DNA from: an uncultured Alphaproteobacteria bacterium
Lineage (GTDB): Bacteria > Pseudomonadota > Alphaproteobacteria > Thalassobaculales > Thalassobaculaceae
DNA length: 64,000 nucleotides
Direction: 5' to 3'
NCBI GenBank assembly: GCA_937776645.1
Contig: CALMRI010000012.1
Coordinates: 114,016-178,015 of the forward strand
Shown: positions 46,466 through 56,009 of the stretch, in pieces
Layout: each line of letters begins with the position of its first letter
Numbering within the stretch: the stretch's first letter is position 1
Position numbers and translations under genes: made by a program
The notes under the pieces: model-generated
The model's input: the letters and a program-made list of their open reading frames with translations, nothing else
Databases searched by the model: none
What the model was told of the DNA's origin: nothing

Positions 46466-46793
46466 TTCGGTCTCCGTTGCTGCTATGAGCGGTCCGGCGG
46501 CACTTCATCCGCGAGATCCTGATCCGCCGGCCTGGCATGCCCTTTAGCCATGACGCGACGTCGCCCCGACGAGGGGCAGCGGGTTATAGCGGGGTGGTTC
46601 GGGGATATCAAGGGGCTGAACTATCCTTCCGCCCCTATTCGGTTTTCCAACGCCGCCGCTTGCACCGGATTATCCTTTCGGACAAAACAGTGCCACCTGG
46701 GACCTCGTTTGCGGCGTTGCGGCGAAAGCTCGGGGGCGGCACGCCGCTGTCGTTTCGGTCAGCCACATTAACCAGCGCAGATGGACTTAAGAA
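46466..46793. other. Intergenic between rpmI and an oxidoreductase gene
   Basis: 328 nt of divergent spacer. No infC homology on either strand. A 22-codon minus-strand frame (ATG near 46551) precedes rpmI, but it has no feature that would support a leader peptide. It should contain the rpmI promoter and the promoter of the 46794 operon. Confidence 0.4.
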
Positions 46794-47795
46794 ATGCGAG
46801 CCGTTGTTTGCCGGAAATTCGGCCACTACCGAGATATGGTCATCCAGACGGAGACGGACCCGAGCCCTGGCCCAAGCGAAGTGGTGATCCGGGTACACGC
46901 GACCGCCGTCAGCTTCGCCAATATCCTGCAGATAGCGGGTAAGCATCAAAGCAAGGCCACGCCTCCCTTCACGCCCGGCGCAGAAGTGTCGGGCGTGATC
47001 ACGTCGGTCGGCTCGGAGGTGACGGCGCTGGCGCCGGGTGATCGTGTCGTGGCGGCGGTTTCGAATGGCGGTCATGCGGAAATGGCGGCGGCGCGGGCCG
47101 ATTTAACCTTCGTGATGCCGGATCGGATGAGCCATGCGGAGGGGACGGTGTTTCCGTCGATCCAGGCGACGGCTTATACGGGAATTGCGATCGAAGGTCG
47201 GCTCGAAGCCGGGGAAACCCTTCTGGTGCACGGCGCGGCGGGCGCCAGCGGTTTGGCGGCGGTGCAGATCGGCCGTGCCCTGGGCGCCACGGTCATCGCT
47301 TGCGCCAGTACCGAAGCAAAACGCGCCGCGACCCTTAAGGCAGGTGCGGATCATGCGCTTCCTTCCGATGCATTTCGCGATCAGGTGCTGGCGCTGACCG
47401 GCGGTCGCGGCGCCGACGTTGTGTTTGACCCGGTGGGCGGCGCGGTGTTTCAACAATCGCTGCGTTGTATCGCCCCCGAGGGGCGTTTGCTGGTGATCGG
47501 TTTCGCTTCCGGCGACATTCCCCAAGTGCCGGCCAATATTGCGTTAGTCAAGAATATCGCGGTGGTCGGGGTCTATTGGGGCTACTACATGGGGTGGGCC
47601 AAACTGGCGCCCAGCTTGCGGGCCCGCCGTCGAGTCGACGAATGTTTCGCCGCGCTGTTCAAGATGTACAAAGATGGAAAAATTCAACCCCAGGTACACG
47701 GCACTTTCCCGATGGAGCAATTCGCCGACGCTCTCGCCATCGTGGAGGAGCGACGAGCGGTGGGAAAGGTTGTGCTTCTCCCCCTGTGTTGCTGA
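46794..47795 (+). CDS. Zinc-free NADPH:quinone oxidoreductase-like MDR protein
   Basis: 333-aa medium-chain reductase of the quinone-oxidoreductase/crotonyl-CoA-reductase-like group. It has the N-terminal GroES-like domain (VVIRVHATAVSFANILQIAG, PFTPGAEVSGVI), the NADPH-binding motif VHGAAGASGLAAVQIGRALG and GGRGADVVFDPVGG. The zinc-binding cysteines of alcohol dehydrogenases are absent. ATG 46794 follows a TTAAGAA context. First gene of a co-directional run; the CoA-transferase follows after 29 nt. It may reduce an enone or enoyl-CoA intermediate of the same pathway (inference). Confidence 0.9.
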   Translation: MRAVVCRKFGHYRDMVIQTETDPSPGPSEVVIRVHATAVSFANILQIAGKHQSKATPPFTPGAEVSGVITSVGSEVTALAPGDRVVAAVSNGGHAEMAAARADLTFVMPDRMSHAEGTVFPSIQATAYTGIAIEGRLEAGETLLVHGAAGASGLAAVQIGRALGATVIACASTEAKRAATLKAGADHALPSDAFRDQVLALTGGRGADVVFDPVGGAVFQQSLRCIAPEGRLLVIGFASGDIPQVPANIALVKNIAVVGVYWGYYMGWAKLAPSLRARRRVDECFAALFKMYKDGKIQPQVHGTFPMEQFADALAIVEERRAVGKVVLLPLCC

Positions 47796-47824
47796 AGGGG
47801 TAAATCGAAAGGAGTAGACGCTCG

Positions 47825-49009
47825 ATGACAGACGATTTGCCTTTCGAGGGATTACGGGTTCTTGATCTATCTCAAGGTGTCGCGGGACCCTATTGCGGCA
47901 TGCTGTTGGCCCGAAACGGCGCTGATGTTATTAAGTTGGAGCCGACCGGCACAGGCTGTTGGAGCCGCCAGCTTGGCAAGACGGTCGACGATCACACCGC
48001 CCACTCGTTGGTCGTCCATAGAGCCAAACGCAGCCTGGCACTTGATCTTAAAACCCCCGAAGGTTGCGAGATCGCGCGACGCCTGGCCGCTGACTGCGAT
48101 GTCATCATTCAAAATTACCGGGTCGGCAAGATCGACCGTTTCGGGCTTGATTACGAGGCCGTGCGGCAAACCAATCAAGCCGTCGTCTATCTTTCGATCA
48201 CCGGCTTCGGGGCGACCGGACCGAGGGCGGGTCTGCCGGCGACTGATTCCGTCATGCAGGCCTATACCGGGTTGATGTCGATCAACCGGGATGCCAGCGA
48301 GATGCCCCAGCGGATCAATATGCTGGCGATCGATTTCGCCTGTGGGCTTTACGCGTTTCAGGCGGTTGCCGCCGGGCTCTACCGCAAGGCGATGAAGGGG
48401 GTGGGCAAGCACATCCAAACCAGCCTGCTCGAAGCTTCCTTGGCGTATCAAGAGGCGGCTTTGGTTGAGTCGGCACTGCAAGGCGACACCGTCGAGCCGA
48501 TCGGCATGCCCGTCGGCACGTTCCGCACCGGTGACGGCTATATGAGTATCAATGCGCGCCGTCAGCCGCAATTCGAGCGCTTTGCCAAGCTACTAGAGCG
48601 GAACGAGTGGATCGCCGATAGCCGATTCGCCAATCCGCGCGCCCGCGTCGAAAACCGCGAGGTCCTGCTGGCGCTGATCCGCCCCGAGATTGAGAGCAAA
48701 ACGACCGACGAGTGGTGCGCCCTGCTCACGGATATCGACGTCCTGCATGGGCCCGTGCATACCCATCAGGATGTGTTCCAGGATGATCAGGTCAAGGCGG
48801 TCTCCGCCCTCCGTTGGGTTGACGATCCGGTGCTGGGTACGGTGCCGATGGCTACTTTGCCTGGCCAACCGGCGCCGGTGACGGGAGATCGGTACACGCT
48901 CAGTCCACGGTTGGGCGAACACACACGCGAAGTTCTTACGGAATTGGGCCATGATGCCGAGGCTATCGCGGACCTGATCCGCTCAGGCGTTGCGCAAGCC
49001 GCTGACTGA
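47825..49009 (+). CDS. CaiB/BaiF family III CoA-transferase
   Basis: 394-aa family III CoA-transferase. FEGLRVLDLSQGVAGPYCGM opens the protein, NGADVIKLEP follows, and the catalytic Asp is D170 (MLAIDFACGLYAF). AAGGAG lies shortly before the ATG. It is the second gene of the 46794-52615 run, 44 nt before the CnbZ-like gene. It differs clearly from the paralogue at 18003, so the two probably serve different acids. Confidence 0.92.
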   Translation: MTDDLPFEGLRVLDLSQGVAGPYCGMLLARNGADVIKLEPTGTGCWSRQLGKTVDDHTAHSLVVHRAKRSLALDLKTPEGCEIARRLAADCDVIIQNYRVGKIDRFGLDYEAVRQTNQAVVYLSITGFGATGPRAGLPATDSVMQAYTGLMSINRDASEMPQRINMLAIDFACGLYAFQAVAAGLYRKAMKGVGKHIQTSLLEASLAYQEAALVESALQGDTVEPIGMPVGTFRTGDGYMSINARRQPQFERFAKLLERNEWIADSRFANPRARVENREVLLALIRPEIESKTTDEWCALLTDIDVLHGPVHTHQDVFQDDQVKAVSALRWVDDPVLGTVPMATLPGQPAPVTGDRYTLSPRLGEHTREVLTELGHDAEAIADLIRSGVAQAAD

Positions 49010-49053
49010 GAGAGGTTCCGCTGCGGAGAGACCTTCGACTTGGGAGAACGGGT

Positions 49054-49839
49054 GTGGTGGAGACGGCGTTGTTCGAGGCGGGCGGGTACCGTTATGTGCG
49101 CGGGCCATTTCAGTATTCCGGTGGGGTTGCGGCCGAGCCCGGTTTTACCATCGAAAGGGTGCGGTTTCCTCGACCGGTACCCCTGGCTGAAGGCTTTCGC
49201 CGGATCGGAGCGTATCTCGACGAGCTTGGCCGGCCGTGCACCTCGTTCTGCGCCTGTGAACTGCGCTCTCCAGCACCTTTTACCGATCAAGGCTTCATCG
49301 ACTTCAACAGAGTCTATGTTGGCACCTTGGAGCGATGGGGCATCTTCAAGGATGGCGAAAACCCTGTCGCCCGCTCAAACGTCTGTCCCGAGATCAACCC
49401 GCCGCTGGAACCAAGTTTCGAGGCTTTCTGCTATACCGTCCCCGTGTCCGCCGGCGTGGGCGCCGCGCCAGTGGGAGCTGCAGTGAACGGCCGCAAGAGT
49501 TTCGTCATCGCCGGCTCGGGCGAGGCGCGGGACGCGCCGGGTCTGTACAGCGATAAGATCGTGCGGTTCGGTGAGACCTCGACGGACGCCATGCGGGACA
49601 AAGCCCGCCACGTGCTGGGCGTGATGGAGATCCGGATGGCGGCGCTCGGCGTCGGTTGGGTGGATGCCAGCACCACCCAGGTCTATACGGTTTACGATCT
49701 GCATTCGTTCCTGGGCGAGGACATCGTGCAGCGCGGCGCGGCGCCGGCAGGCTTGACCTGGTACTACGCCCGCCCCCCGGTCCAGGGGCTGGAATACGAG
49801 ATGGATCTGCGCGGCGTTCCGGTGGAACGGGTTCTGTAG
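49054..49839 (+). CDS. CnbZ-like (2-amino-5-chloromuconate deaminase family) protein
   Basis: 261 aa. From memory of the family it resembles CnbZ-type deaminases and their many uncharacterised relatives; typical strings are GVAAEPGFTIERVRF, CTSFCACELRSPAPFTDQGF, VYVGTLERWGIFKDGENPVA, ARSNVCPEIN and a Tyr/Trp-rich end (GLTWYYARPPVQGLEYEMD). The characterised activity is hydrolytic deamination in aminophenol ring-cleavage pathways, with a distant RidA-like relationship, but most family members are uncharacterised. GTG 49054 (or GTG 49057) is the start after GGGAGAA. It lies 82 nt before the FAD dehydrogenase. Function here is open. Confidence 0.6.
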   Translation: MVETALFEAGGYRYVRGPFQYSGGVAAEPGFTIERVRFPRPVPLAEGFRRIGAYLDELGRPCTSFCACELRSPAPFTDQGFIDFNRVYVGTLERWGIFKDGENPVARSNVCPEINPPLEPSFEAFCYTVPVSAGVGAAPVGAAVNGRKSFVIAGSGEARDAPGLYSDKIVRFGETSTDAMRDKARHVLGVMEIRMAALGVGWVDASTTQVYTVYDLHSFLGEDIVQRGAAPAGLTWYYARPPVQGLEYEMDLRGVPVERVL

Positions 49840-49921
49840 CGGCGCTTGCGCCTTAAGCGGGGAAACCTGGCGAGAACCGGGGATCGCCACGTCCGATACC
49901 CAGAGTTCTGGGAGTACACGA

Positions 49922-51553
49922 ATGAATGACGATGAACAGTTCGACGTCGTGGTGGTGGGAACTGGCGCCGCTGGTTTGAACGCCGCCCTGACCGCCAGCG
50001 TGCACGGCGCCCGTACATTGGTGTTGGAGAAAGCCCCGGTGGTCGGCGGCACTACGGCGATGTCGGGGGGATGCATTTGGATTCCGAATAATCACCATAT
50101 GGCGCGTCATGGCTTGCAGGACTCCCGTGAAGCCGCCCTGGACTATATCCGCGCCGTTTCTCCCGACGGTTGGCACAATGCCGAGGAACCGCTTTGGGCG
50201 GCCTTTGTTGATCATGCACCAGAGATGCTGAAGTTCGTCGAGGCGCACAGCCCGACCCGCTTCAACCTGAACCGCGACCCCGACCCCTACGCCGAAGCGA
50301 CGGGCGGCATGGCGCGTGGCCGCAATGTCTCCCCGGCTCCCATCCGCATCCGCCAGCTCGGCCGTTGGTGCGATAAGGTCCGCGCCTCGACGGTTGATAT
50401 GCGGATCAACTATGAGGAGGTGGTCGATCGGTCTTTCTACGCTAACCCGAAACAGCAGATGCCTCGTCTGCTGCCGCGTCTGCTTTGGCGAAAACTGACG
50501 GGCTCCTACACAAGGGGCCGCGCGTTGACGATTGGCCTGCTCAAGGGGTGCTTGGATCACGGTGTGACGATCTGGCCAGCTACCGAAGCCACGGCTCTTA
50601 CAACGCACGAAGGCCGGGTGACCGGATTAGACGCCGAACGTGAGGGTCGTTCCATCGCGATCGAAGCGTTGCAGGGGGTGATCCTCGCCAGCGGCGGTTT
50701 TGAGTGGAACCAGGAGATGATGGCGGAGCATTTTCCGGGCCCGGTGGAGTGGACGGCATCGCCACCGACCAATACTGGCGATGGACAGCGCATGGCGGCG
50801 GCAGTCGGCGCCCAACTTGACCATATGGACCAGGCGCTGGTCATGGGGGTCACCCCGGTGACATATGAGGGCCGACTGATGGGGCAGCCGGCGATGGATT
50901 ACTTCCTGCCCCATTCAATGATCGTAAACCGTCACGGCCGCCGCTTTGTGAACGAGAAACAGATGAATATTGGTTTGGCTTTCGCCGAGCTGGACCCGGA
51001 TACTGGATCCCCGGCGCATCTGCCGGCCTGGCGGATTTATGACAGCCAGTTCGCGGCTCGGTACCCGCACGCCATGCCGAACGGGTCTATACTAGGCAAT
51101 CGTTTCGAGGCGGACACGTTGGGGGCGCTAGCAGTCCAGATCGATGTCGATCCGGCCGGCTTGGCGGAAACCGCGCGGCGGTTTTCCAGGTTCGCGCGGG
51201 CCGGCATCGACGATGATTTTAGGCGTGGAGCCAGCCTCTGGGACCGCAATCGCGGCGGTGATCCGACCCATAAACCGAACCCGACTTTGGGGTCTATCGA
51301 GAGGCCGCCTTTTTACGCCATGCCGTTCAAGGCCGGCTATCTGGGCACCAAGGGCGGGGCGAGGACCAATGAACGAGCAGAGGTCCTAAATGGACAAGGC
51401 GAGGTCATCAGGGGGCTTTATGCCGCCGGCAATGTCATGGCCAATCCCTTCGGCTCCAAGGGGGTTGGCGCCGGCACCACGCTAGGGCCTTGTCTGACAT
51501 GGGGCTATATCGCGGCGTTGAACGTGCTCGACGCCCAATCGCGGCAAAGCTGA
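49922..51553 (+). CDS. FAD-dependent dehydrogenase, 3-ketosteroid-dehydrogenase/fumarate-reductase-like
   Basis: 543-aa FAD-binding-2 family flavoprotein. It has the dinucleotide motif VVVGTGAAGLNAAL (about 11-24), EKAPVVGGTTAMSGGCIWIP, the VILASGGFEWN segment and the C-terminal FAD-closing motif LYAAGNVMANPFGSKGVGAG. This is the arrangement of 3-ketosteroid delta-1-dehydrogenases and related enzymes that introduce a C=C next to a carbonyl. Start ATG 49922. The neighbours (CoA-transferase, CnbZ-like, hydroxyacid dehydrogenase) point to degradation of a cyclic or unsaturated acid. Substrate unknown. Confidence 0.88.
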   Translation: MNDDEQFDVVVVGTGAAGLNAALTASVHGARTLVLEKAPVVGGTTAMSGGCIWIPNNHHMARHGLQDSREAALDYIRAVSPDGWHNAEEPLWAAFVDHAPEMLKFVEAHSPTRFNLNRDPDPYAEATGGMARGRNVSPAPIRIRQLGRWCDKVRASTVDMRINYEEVVDRSFYANPKQQMPRLLPRLLWRKLTGSYTRGRALTIGLLKGCLDHGVTIWPATEATALTTHEGRVTGLDAEREGRSIAIEALQGVILASGGFEWNQEMMAEHFPGPVEWTASPPTNTGDGQRMAAAVGAQLDHMDQALVMGVTPVTYEGRLMGQPAMDYFLPHSMIVNRHGRRFVNEKQMNIGLAFAELDPDTGSPAHLPAWRIYDSQFAARYPHAMPNGSILGNRFEADTLGALAVQIDVDPAGLAETARRFSRFARAGIDDDFRRGASLWDRNRGGDPTHKPNPTLGSIERPPFYAMPFKAGYLGTKGGARTNERAEVLNGQGEVIRGLYAAGNVMANPFGSKGVGAGTTLGPCLTWGYIAALNVLDAQSRQS

Positions 51554-51637
51554 ATTGATCTCGATTGCCAATGCTTTCGATGTAGTCTGAGTTAAGGCTT
51601 CGACCTTTCCCGCCCACTCCTTTGCGAGATCGTACCT

Positions 51638-52615
51638 ATGAAAAACGTCGCGTTCACCTTGGTGATGATGCCGCCGCACACCCCGGTGCGGCGTCGCTGG
51701 GCGGCGCGCGTTGCCCAGGAGGACATAGGCGTTCGGGTGCTGCAGCCCGAAACCATCGACGACGCCAAGCGCGATATTGCCGAGGCGGACGCAGCCTTTG
51801 GCGCCATTCCGCCGGAGGTACTGGCGCAGGCAAAGCGCCTGCGTTGGCTCCAGGCGCCGCAGATCGCGCCGCCCGCTGGATTCTACTATCCGGCGCTGGT
51901 CGAGCATCCGGTCGTGGTGACCAATTTGCGCGAGATCTTCAACGACCACATCGGCGCTCACATCATGGCCTTCGTGCTCGGCTTTGCGCGCGGCCTGCAC
52001 TACTACCTGCCGCAGCAGATACGCCAGGAATATGCACCCCGGCCCCAGGATACCGGGGTTGTGCACTTGCCTGAGGCGACGGCTCTCATTCTCGGTGTCG
52101 GGGGCATCGGGTGCGAAGCAGCCCGCCTCTGCCATGCCTTCGGTATGACCGTGATCGGTGTGGATGGACGCCGCACCGAGGCGCCCGAGGGTATCAATGA
52201 AATGCACCTGCCCGAGCGCCTGGATGACCTGTTGCCGCGTGCCGATTTTGTCATCATGACAGTGCCACACACGCCAGCGACCGAGGGGATGATGGACCGT
52301 CAACGGCTGCACCGGATGAAGCAATCGGCTTTCTTGATCAACATCGGTCGTGGCATGACGGTGTGTCTCGACGATCTCGTTGCGGCTCTTGAAGCCGGCG
52401 AAATCGCCGGCGCCGGTCTGGATGTGTACGAGATCGAGCCGCTGCCCGCCGATCATGCGCTGTGGTCGGCCCCGAACGTGTTGCTGACGCCGCACACGGC
52501 TGGATTTGGACCCTATCTCGACGATCGGCGGCTCGACATCCTGCTCGATAACTGCCGGCGGTTCGCCAAGGACGAACCGCTGCGAAATATCGTCGACAAG
52601 GCTACGTGCTTCTGA
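51638..52615 (+). CDS. D-2-hydroxyacid dehydrogenase
   Basis: 325-aa NAD-dependent D-isomer-specific 2-hydroxyacid dehydrogenase. The NAD motif is LGVGGIGCEAARL, followed by a hydroxyacid-dehydrogenase pattern MKQSAFLINIGRG with the substrate-binding Arg, the Glu in LDVYEIEPLP and the catalytic His in LTPHTAGFG. The N-terminus HTPVRRRWAARV is short of the usual catalytic-domain loop but intact. Last gene of the run that begins at 46794, 84 nt after the FAD dehydrogenase gene; it could interconvert a 2-oxo and 2-hydroxy acid of the pathway. Confidence 0.9.
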   Translation: MKNVAFTLVMMPPHTPVRRRWAARVAQEDIGVRVLQPETIDDAKRDIAEADAAFGAIPPEVLAQAKRLRWLQAPQIAPPAGFYYPALVEHPVVVTNLREIFNDHIGAHIMAFVLGFARGLHYYLPQQIRQEYAPRPQDTGVVHLPEATALILGVGGIGCEAARLCHAFGMTVIGVDGRRTEAPEGINEMHLPERLDDLLPRADFVIMTVPHTPATEGMMDRQRLHRMKQSAFLINIGRGMTVCLDDLVAALEAGEIAGAGLDVYEIEPLPADHALWSAPNVLLTPHTAGFGPYLDDRRLDILLDNCRRFAKDEPLRNIVDKATCF

Positions 52616-53273
52616 GGATATGACGCTGGTGGCGACCGCATCGCGTACGGCAGGGCATTGTGGTTTTCCACAATACTAGAGCGTGCGCGCAATCCTGCAT
52701 GATGCTCTCCGACGATGGCCCCGCACACGCACTCAAGCGCCGCCCTGACGTGGCAACACCTTATGCAGGTTGACCAAATTCATATAGCGCGAGAATAATA
52801 TATGCAGAGAGAATCCATCTATTATTTAAAATATTACTTCTATTATAATTATTGGAGATAATATATTTTTAACAAATAATGAATGCGATTGCCAAACCAC
52901 CAACGCAAAGCAGATTATCTAGAACACTTACTAACGTGAAGGCCGAGGTGCCGGCAAAGGCAAAGCGGGCAGGAAAGTGGATGCCGCGGGCGCTAGCCTG
53001 ATTGGTTTTTCCTAACCAACAGCATGCCCTTAACATTGCAACCCGTTACTAAAATTGGATCAGGTCAACCACGCTTAAATATTTACTAGCGGTTCTGGTT
53101 TTGGTCGTGCCGAGGATCATTTTTGTATCACGGCACAGAAACGGTTTTTAAACATAGAGCAGGATATTTCTTCCCGTTTTATGTTTCTGCGTGCAATTGT
53201 AACTTACTACCAAGATTCCTCAAATATGGGCTGAAAGAATTTTCAAACACTTGTTAGCGACGTGTTAGGGGGC
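52616..53273. other. AT-rich intergenic region
   Basis: About 660 nt, with a very AT-rich core at 52780-52880. I see no intact gene. A 40-codon frame (52879-53001) has no family. Around 53071-53150 one frame reads LKYLLAVLVLVVPRIIF, a membrane segment that could be the decayed N-terminus of the CHASE sensor remnant immediately downstream. Confidence 0.45.
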
Positions 53274-53487
53274 GGAGACGATTTTCAGGCTTTGAAGTGG
53301 ATTCCAAAGGCGACAGCCAAGGCCGGGAGCGCTTTCGAGCAATCGGCGCGAGATGAGCGATTTCGCGGAATTTGATTTTAAGGAGCGCTCAGCTGACAAA
53401 AAATTGATCACGGCTAAAGCGAGGCCGGTGTATTTCCCGGTCTATTACGTCGAACCCTGCGCCAAAAACGAAGTAAGCGCGTGGTGA
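53274..53487 (+). pseudogene. CHASE-domain sensor remnant
   Basis: Two frames together spell the second half of a CHASE sensory domain. The first, from 53274, reads FQALKWIPKATAKAGSAFEQ and SARDERFRG. After one frame change it continues FDFKERSADKKLITAKARPV and YFPVYYVEPCAKNEVSAW, then TGA at 53485-53487. CHASE domains normally read ALEWvPrV, ER-x-F-E, Y-F-P-V-x-Y-V-E-P-x-x-x-N-E. The domain is cut at both ends and no kinase or cyclase output domain follows. Confidence 0.7.
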
Positions 53488-53692
53488 ACCCGCCCTTATT
53501 TAGTCCGTTTGGATAGAGATGCTTGGTATCCACCAACGCTGGTGGACACTATGTGGATTGATCGATGGCATTGGAACGGCGCAGGCGGCGGATCTGGGAA
53601 GATGACGAGAAGAGACGGATCGCGGAGCAGACACTGGCACCGGGGGTCCAGAGCCGCTGCACGCCGGCACTCTGGTCAAGTCATTATCATCA

Positions 53693-54619
53693 TCACCGCG
53701 CGAAATCCGAGCTCATGATAGAGGCCAGACCTTCGCGGTAGGTTGGGTAGGCGAGTTCAACGCCGAGTTCAGCGGTAAGCCGCCGCGTGTCCAATCGTTT
53801 GCACTCGCTATAGAATGAGCGGGCCATGGCCGATAGTGCGGCGGAATCGAACGCGATCGGCTGCGGCGGGCTAACCCCAAGCAGAGCGCAGGCGTGGCGG
53901 ACCACATCACCGCTGGCACAGGCCTCTGTGTCGGCGACATTGTAGATTTGGCCATGGTTTGGCCGCGCCATCGACGCCATCAGGATGGTGGCGATGTCAT
54001 CCACGTGGATCCGGTTAAAGACTTGTCCGGGCTTGTCGATGATCCTCGCGGTGCCGGCCCGGACCTGGGCGATCGCATTGCGAGCGGGGCCATAGATACC
54101 CGAGAGGCGGAAAATTTGGATGGAGCCCCCGGCGCTCTCGCCGGGATCGAGATGCGAGAATGTCTCGACCCAGGCATTCTCCGCCGCGAGCCGTCGATGG
54201 CCACGAGCAGAGCCGGGGTTCGGCGTGTCGGTTTCCTGCACCAGGGCGCCCTGGCGATCGCCATAAACCGCGGGGGTCGAAAGATAGCCGACCCAACGCA
54301 GCAAGGGCGCCGCTCGCAAGGCCGCCTGGTGCTCGATCAGGGCCGGATCGCCAGCCTCGGTGGGGGGGATCGACGAGAGTAGATGGGTCACCTCGCCAAG
54401 GCTGCCGGTTGGGTCCGCCAAAGGGTGCTCGGGACCGAACAGATGCGCGGTGATCCCGAGGGCGGCCATCGCGGCCCTTTTCCCCTCGGTTTGAACCGTG
54501 CCGGAAACCGTCCACCCCTCGGCGAGCAAGCGGATAGCCAGGCGCTCTGCAGTATAGCCGAGACCGAAACAGAACAAATGGCCGGGTGCCAGGGACGCTA
54601 TCGACGGGTCGGTCCTCAT
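53693..54619 (-). CDS. NAD-dependent epimerase/dehydratase-like protein (YeeZ type)
   Basis: 308-aa extended-SDR-like protein. The nucleotide-binding start is FCFGLGYTAERLAIRLL, then THLLSSIPPTEAGDPAL, VGYLSTPAVYGDRQGALV and IFRLSGIYGPARNAI, the signature series of YeeZ proteins, whose biochemical role is unknown. ATG 54619 follows GGAG at 8-9 nt; an in-frame ATG at 54685 is less likely. The CHASE remnant lies 205 nt beyond its 3' end with nothing recognised between. Confidence 0.85.
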   Translation of the reverse strand: MRTDPSIASLAPGHLFCFGLGYTAERLAIRLLAEGWTVSGTVQTEGKRAAMAALGITAHLFGPEHPLADPTGSLGEVTHLLSSIPPTEAGDPALIEHQAALRAAPLLRWVGYLSTPAVYGDRQGALVQETDTPNPGSARGHRRLAAENAWVETFSHLDPGESAGGSIQIFRLSGIYGPARNAIAQVRAGTARIIDKPGQVFNRIHVDDIATILMASMARPNHGQIYNVADTEACASGDVVRHACALLGVSPPQPIAFDSAALSAMARSFYSECKRLDTRRLTAELGVELAYPTYREGLASIMSSDFAR

Positions 54620-54839
54620 TAACTTTGCTCCGTCGATAAGGCTGGGCGAAAAAAGCGCGCCAGGTCCAGGGTGTGGCCGCGTCACAGCTTGGTCAATCTT
54701 CCGGCCCCGTCAACCCATGGATTAAATCTGTATTTATCAATCGATTGGCTAATTTTTCCGCCAATCCCGTTCCATCCTACGCCTTACGTTATATAAAAAA
54801 GTTGGTAGTGCTTGACGGATTTCGGGACGGCGCTGAACT

Positions 54840-55958
54840 TTAAAGTTCAAGGAATTTAAGGTCGGCTTGCGCGGATGCGGGCAGCAGCACCTGATTTGTC
54901 GGTGTGTGCGTATTGGCGAGTGGAGCGCGCCAACCCAGCATGTCAGAGGTTTCGGTTAAAAGCCCTTTCAGACCGAAGCAAATCTCCTCGACGGTGGATT
55001 GTTCCAGAGTAACCGTCTCGCCAGCTTCCATCATCGCGTTCAATACAAATGAGTTCATCAATCCTGCGTGAAACAACTCTCGCTGACGTAGCTTTCGTCC
55101 GTCTTGGAGGCCAATCGTCGGCGTCAATATCCAGTCGTGCTCCTCTCCGGTGTACCAGTCGATGACATCGACATGCAGGGACGGTGTGCGAAAAACCTGC
55201 GCGAGCGCGGTTGCACCGGAGGCTGAGCCAACGAAAAATCGAGCCCGGGATACGGCAAATGCTTGGAGTTTCCAGGAGTTTGGGATCCCCGACAGCGCGA
55301 CATAACCCGGTCGACCGGCGTGATGGTGCATTTCAGGATGACCAAGCTGAACAACCTGCCCGCCTAGATCGTCGATTATGTGATCGATTAGTGCTAAATA
55401 GGTTTGAGGGTTTGCGTCGCGGATATTCGAAATTGGCTTATAGACATAATTTGGTTCTCGCCAATGAATGGTACAGTACCATCGATTGGGATCCAAGCCC
55501 AATTGGATCAGTTTCTCCGTCGCATTGTCCGCCTCGGAGCCAGGGATTTGCAAAGCGACCCGCGGCAATCCCCAAAAGACAGCGGCGTTAAGCAGGGACG
55601 GAAGCGCGACGAAATCATGATAGGCGTCCGAAGTCGTGTCGTACTTCTGGAGGTCATCCGTCAACTGAGACACCGCCAGCTTCTCGAACGAATCGCGCAA
55701 ATCGAATACTTTATTAGGAAAGGGGAAATATCCTGCAAAATCGCGCACATAGGCGCGAGAATCGGCGATAATAAAATTAGTGTGTGAATGGTCGAAGTTC
55801 GCAACAAACCGAGCGATGCTGGAGAACCCGAACAGGACATCGCCGAAACTGCGGGCTCGAATTGGCGCCAGAACCTTGAAGGGCCGCTCCTTGCGTCCAC
55901 CGATATTCCAGATGAAACGACCGTAGTGATTTCCGAGAAACGCAGTGTCGGGTGTCAT
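54840..55958 (-). CDS. TIGR04372-like putative glycosyltransferase
   Basis: 372 aa. The middle of the protein reads WYCTIHWREPNYVYKPISNI then RDANPQTYLALIDHI and GGQVVQLGHPEM, and the later part FAVSRARFFVGSASGATALA. This order of motifs (C-x-H-x-R-E, RNA/DANI-like Tyr motif, GG-x-VV-x-LG-x-P-x-M, ARFF-x-G-x-SG) is that of the TIGR04372 family found in polysaccharide loci. No transmembrane segment. Composition is somewhat less G+C-rich than neighbours. It appears monocistronic and is not next to other polysaccharide genes. Confidence 0.7.
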   Translation of the reverse strand: MTPDTAFLGNHYGRFIWNIGGRKERPFKVLAPIRARSFGDVLFGFSSIARFVANFDHSHTNFIIADSRAYVRDFAGYFPFPNKVFDLRDSFEKLAVSQLTDDLQKYDTTSDAYHDFVALPSLLNAAVFWGLPRVALQIPGSEADNATEKLIQLGLDPNRWYCTIHWREPNYVYKPISNIRDANPQTYLALIDHIIDDLGGQVVQLGHPEMHHHAGRPGYVALSGIPNSWKLQAFAVSRARFFVGSASGATALAQVFRTPSLHVDVIDWYTGEEHDWILTPTIGLQDGRKLRQRELFHAGLMNSFVLNAMMEAGETVTLEQSTVEEICFGLKGLLTETSDMLGWRAPLANTHTPTNQVLLPASAQADLKFLEL

Positions 55959-56009
55959 GATCGTCTTATCCGTTCCAGGACGTTCGTGGCATGGTGATCA
56001 ATAGGCAAG

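Noticed and set aside
46466..46560. Short leader peptide before rpmI
   Set aside because: A 22-codon frame exists, but it shows neither a run of regulatory codons nor an adjoining terminator/antiterminator pair.
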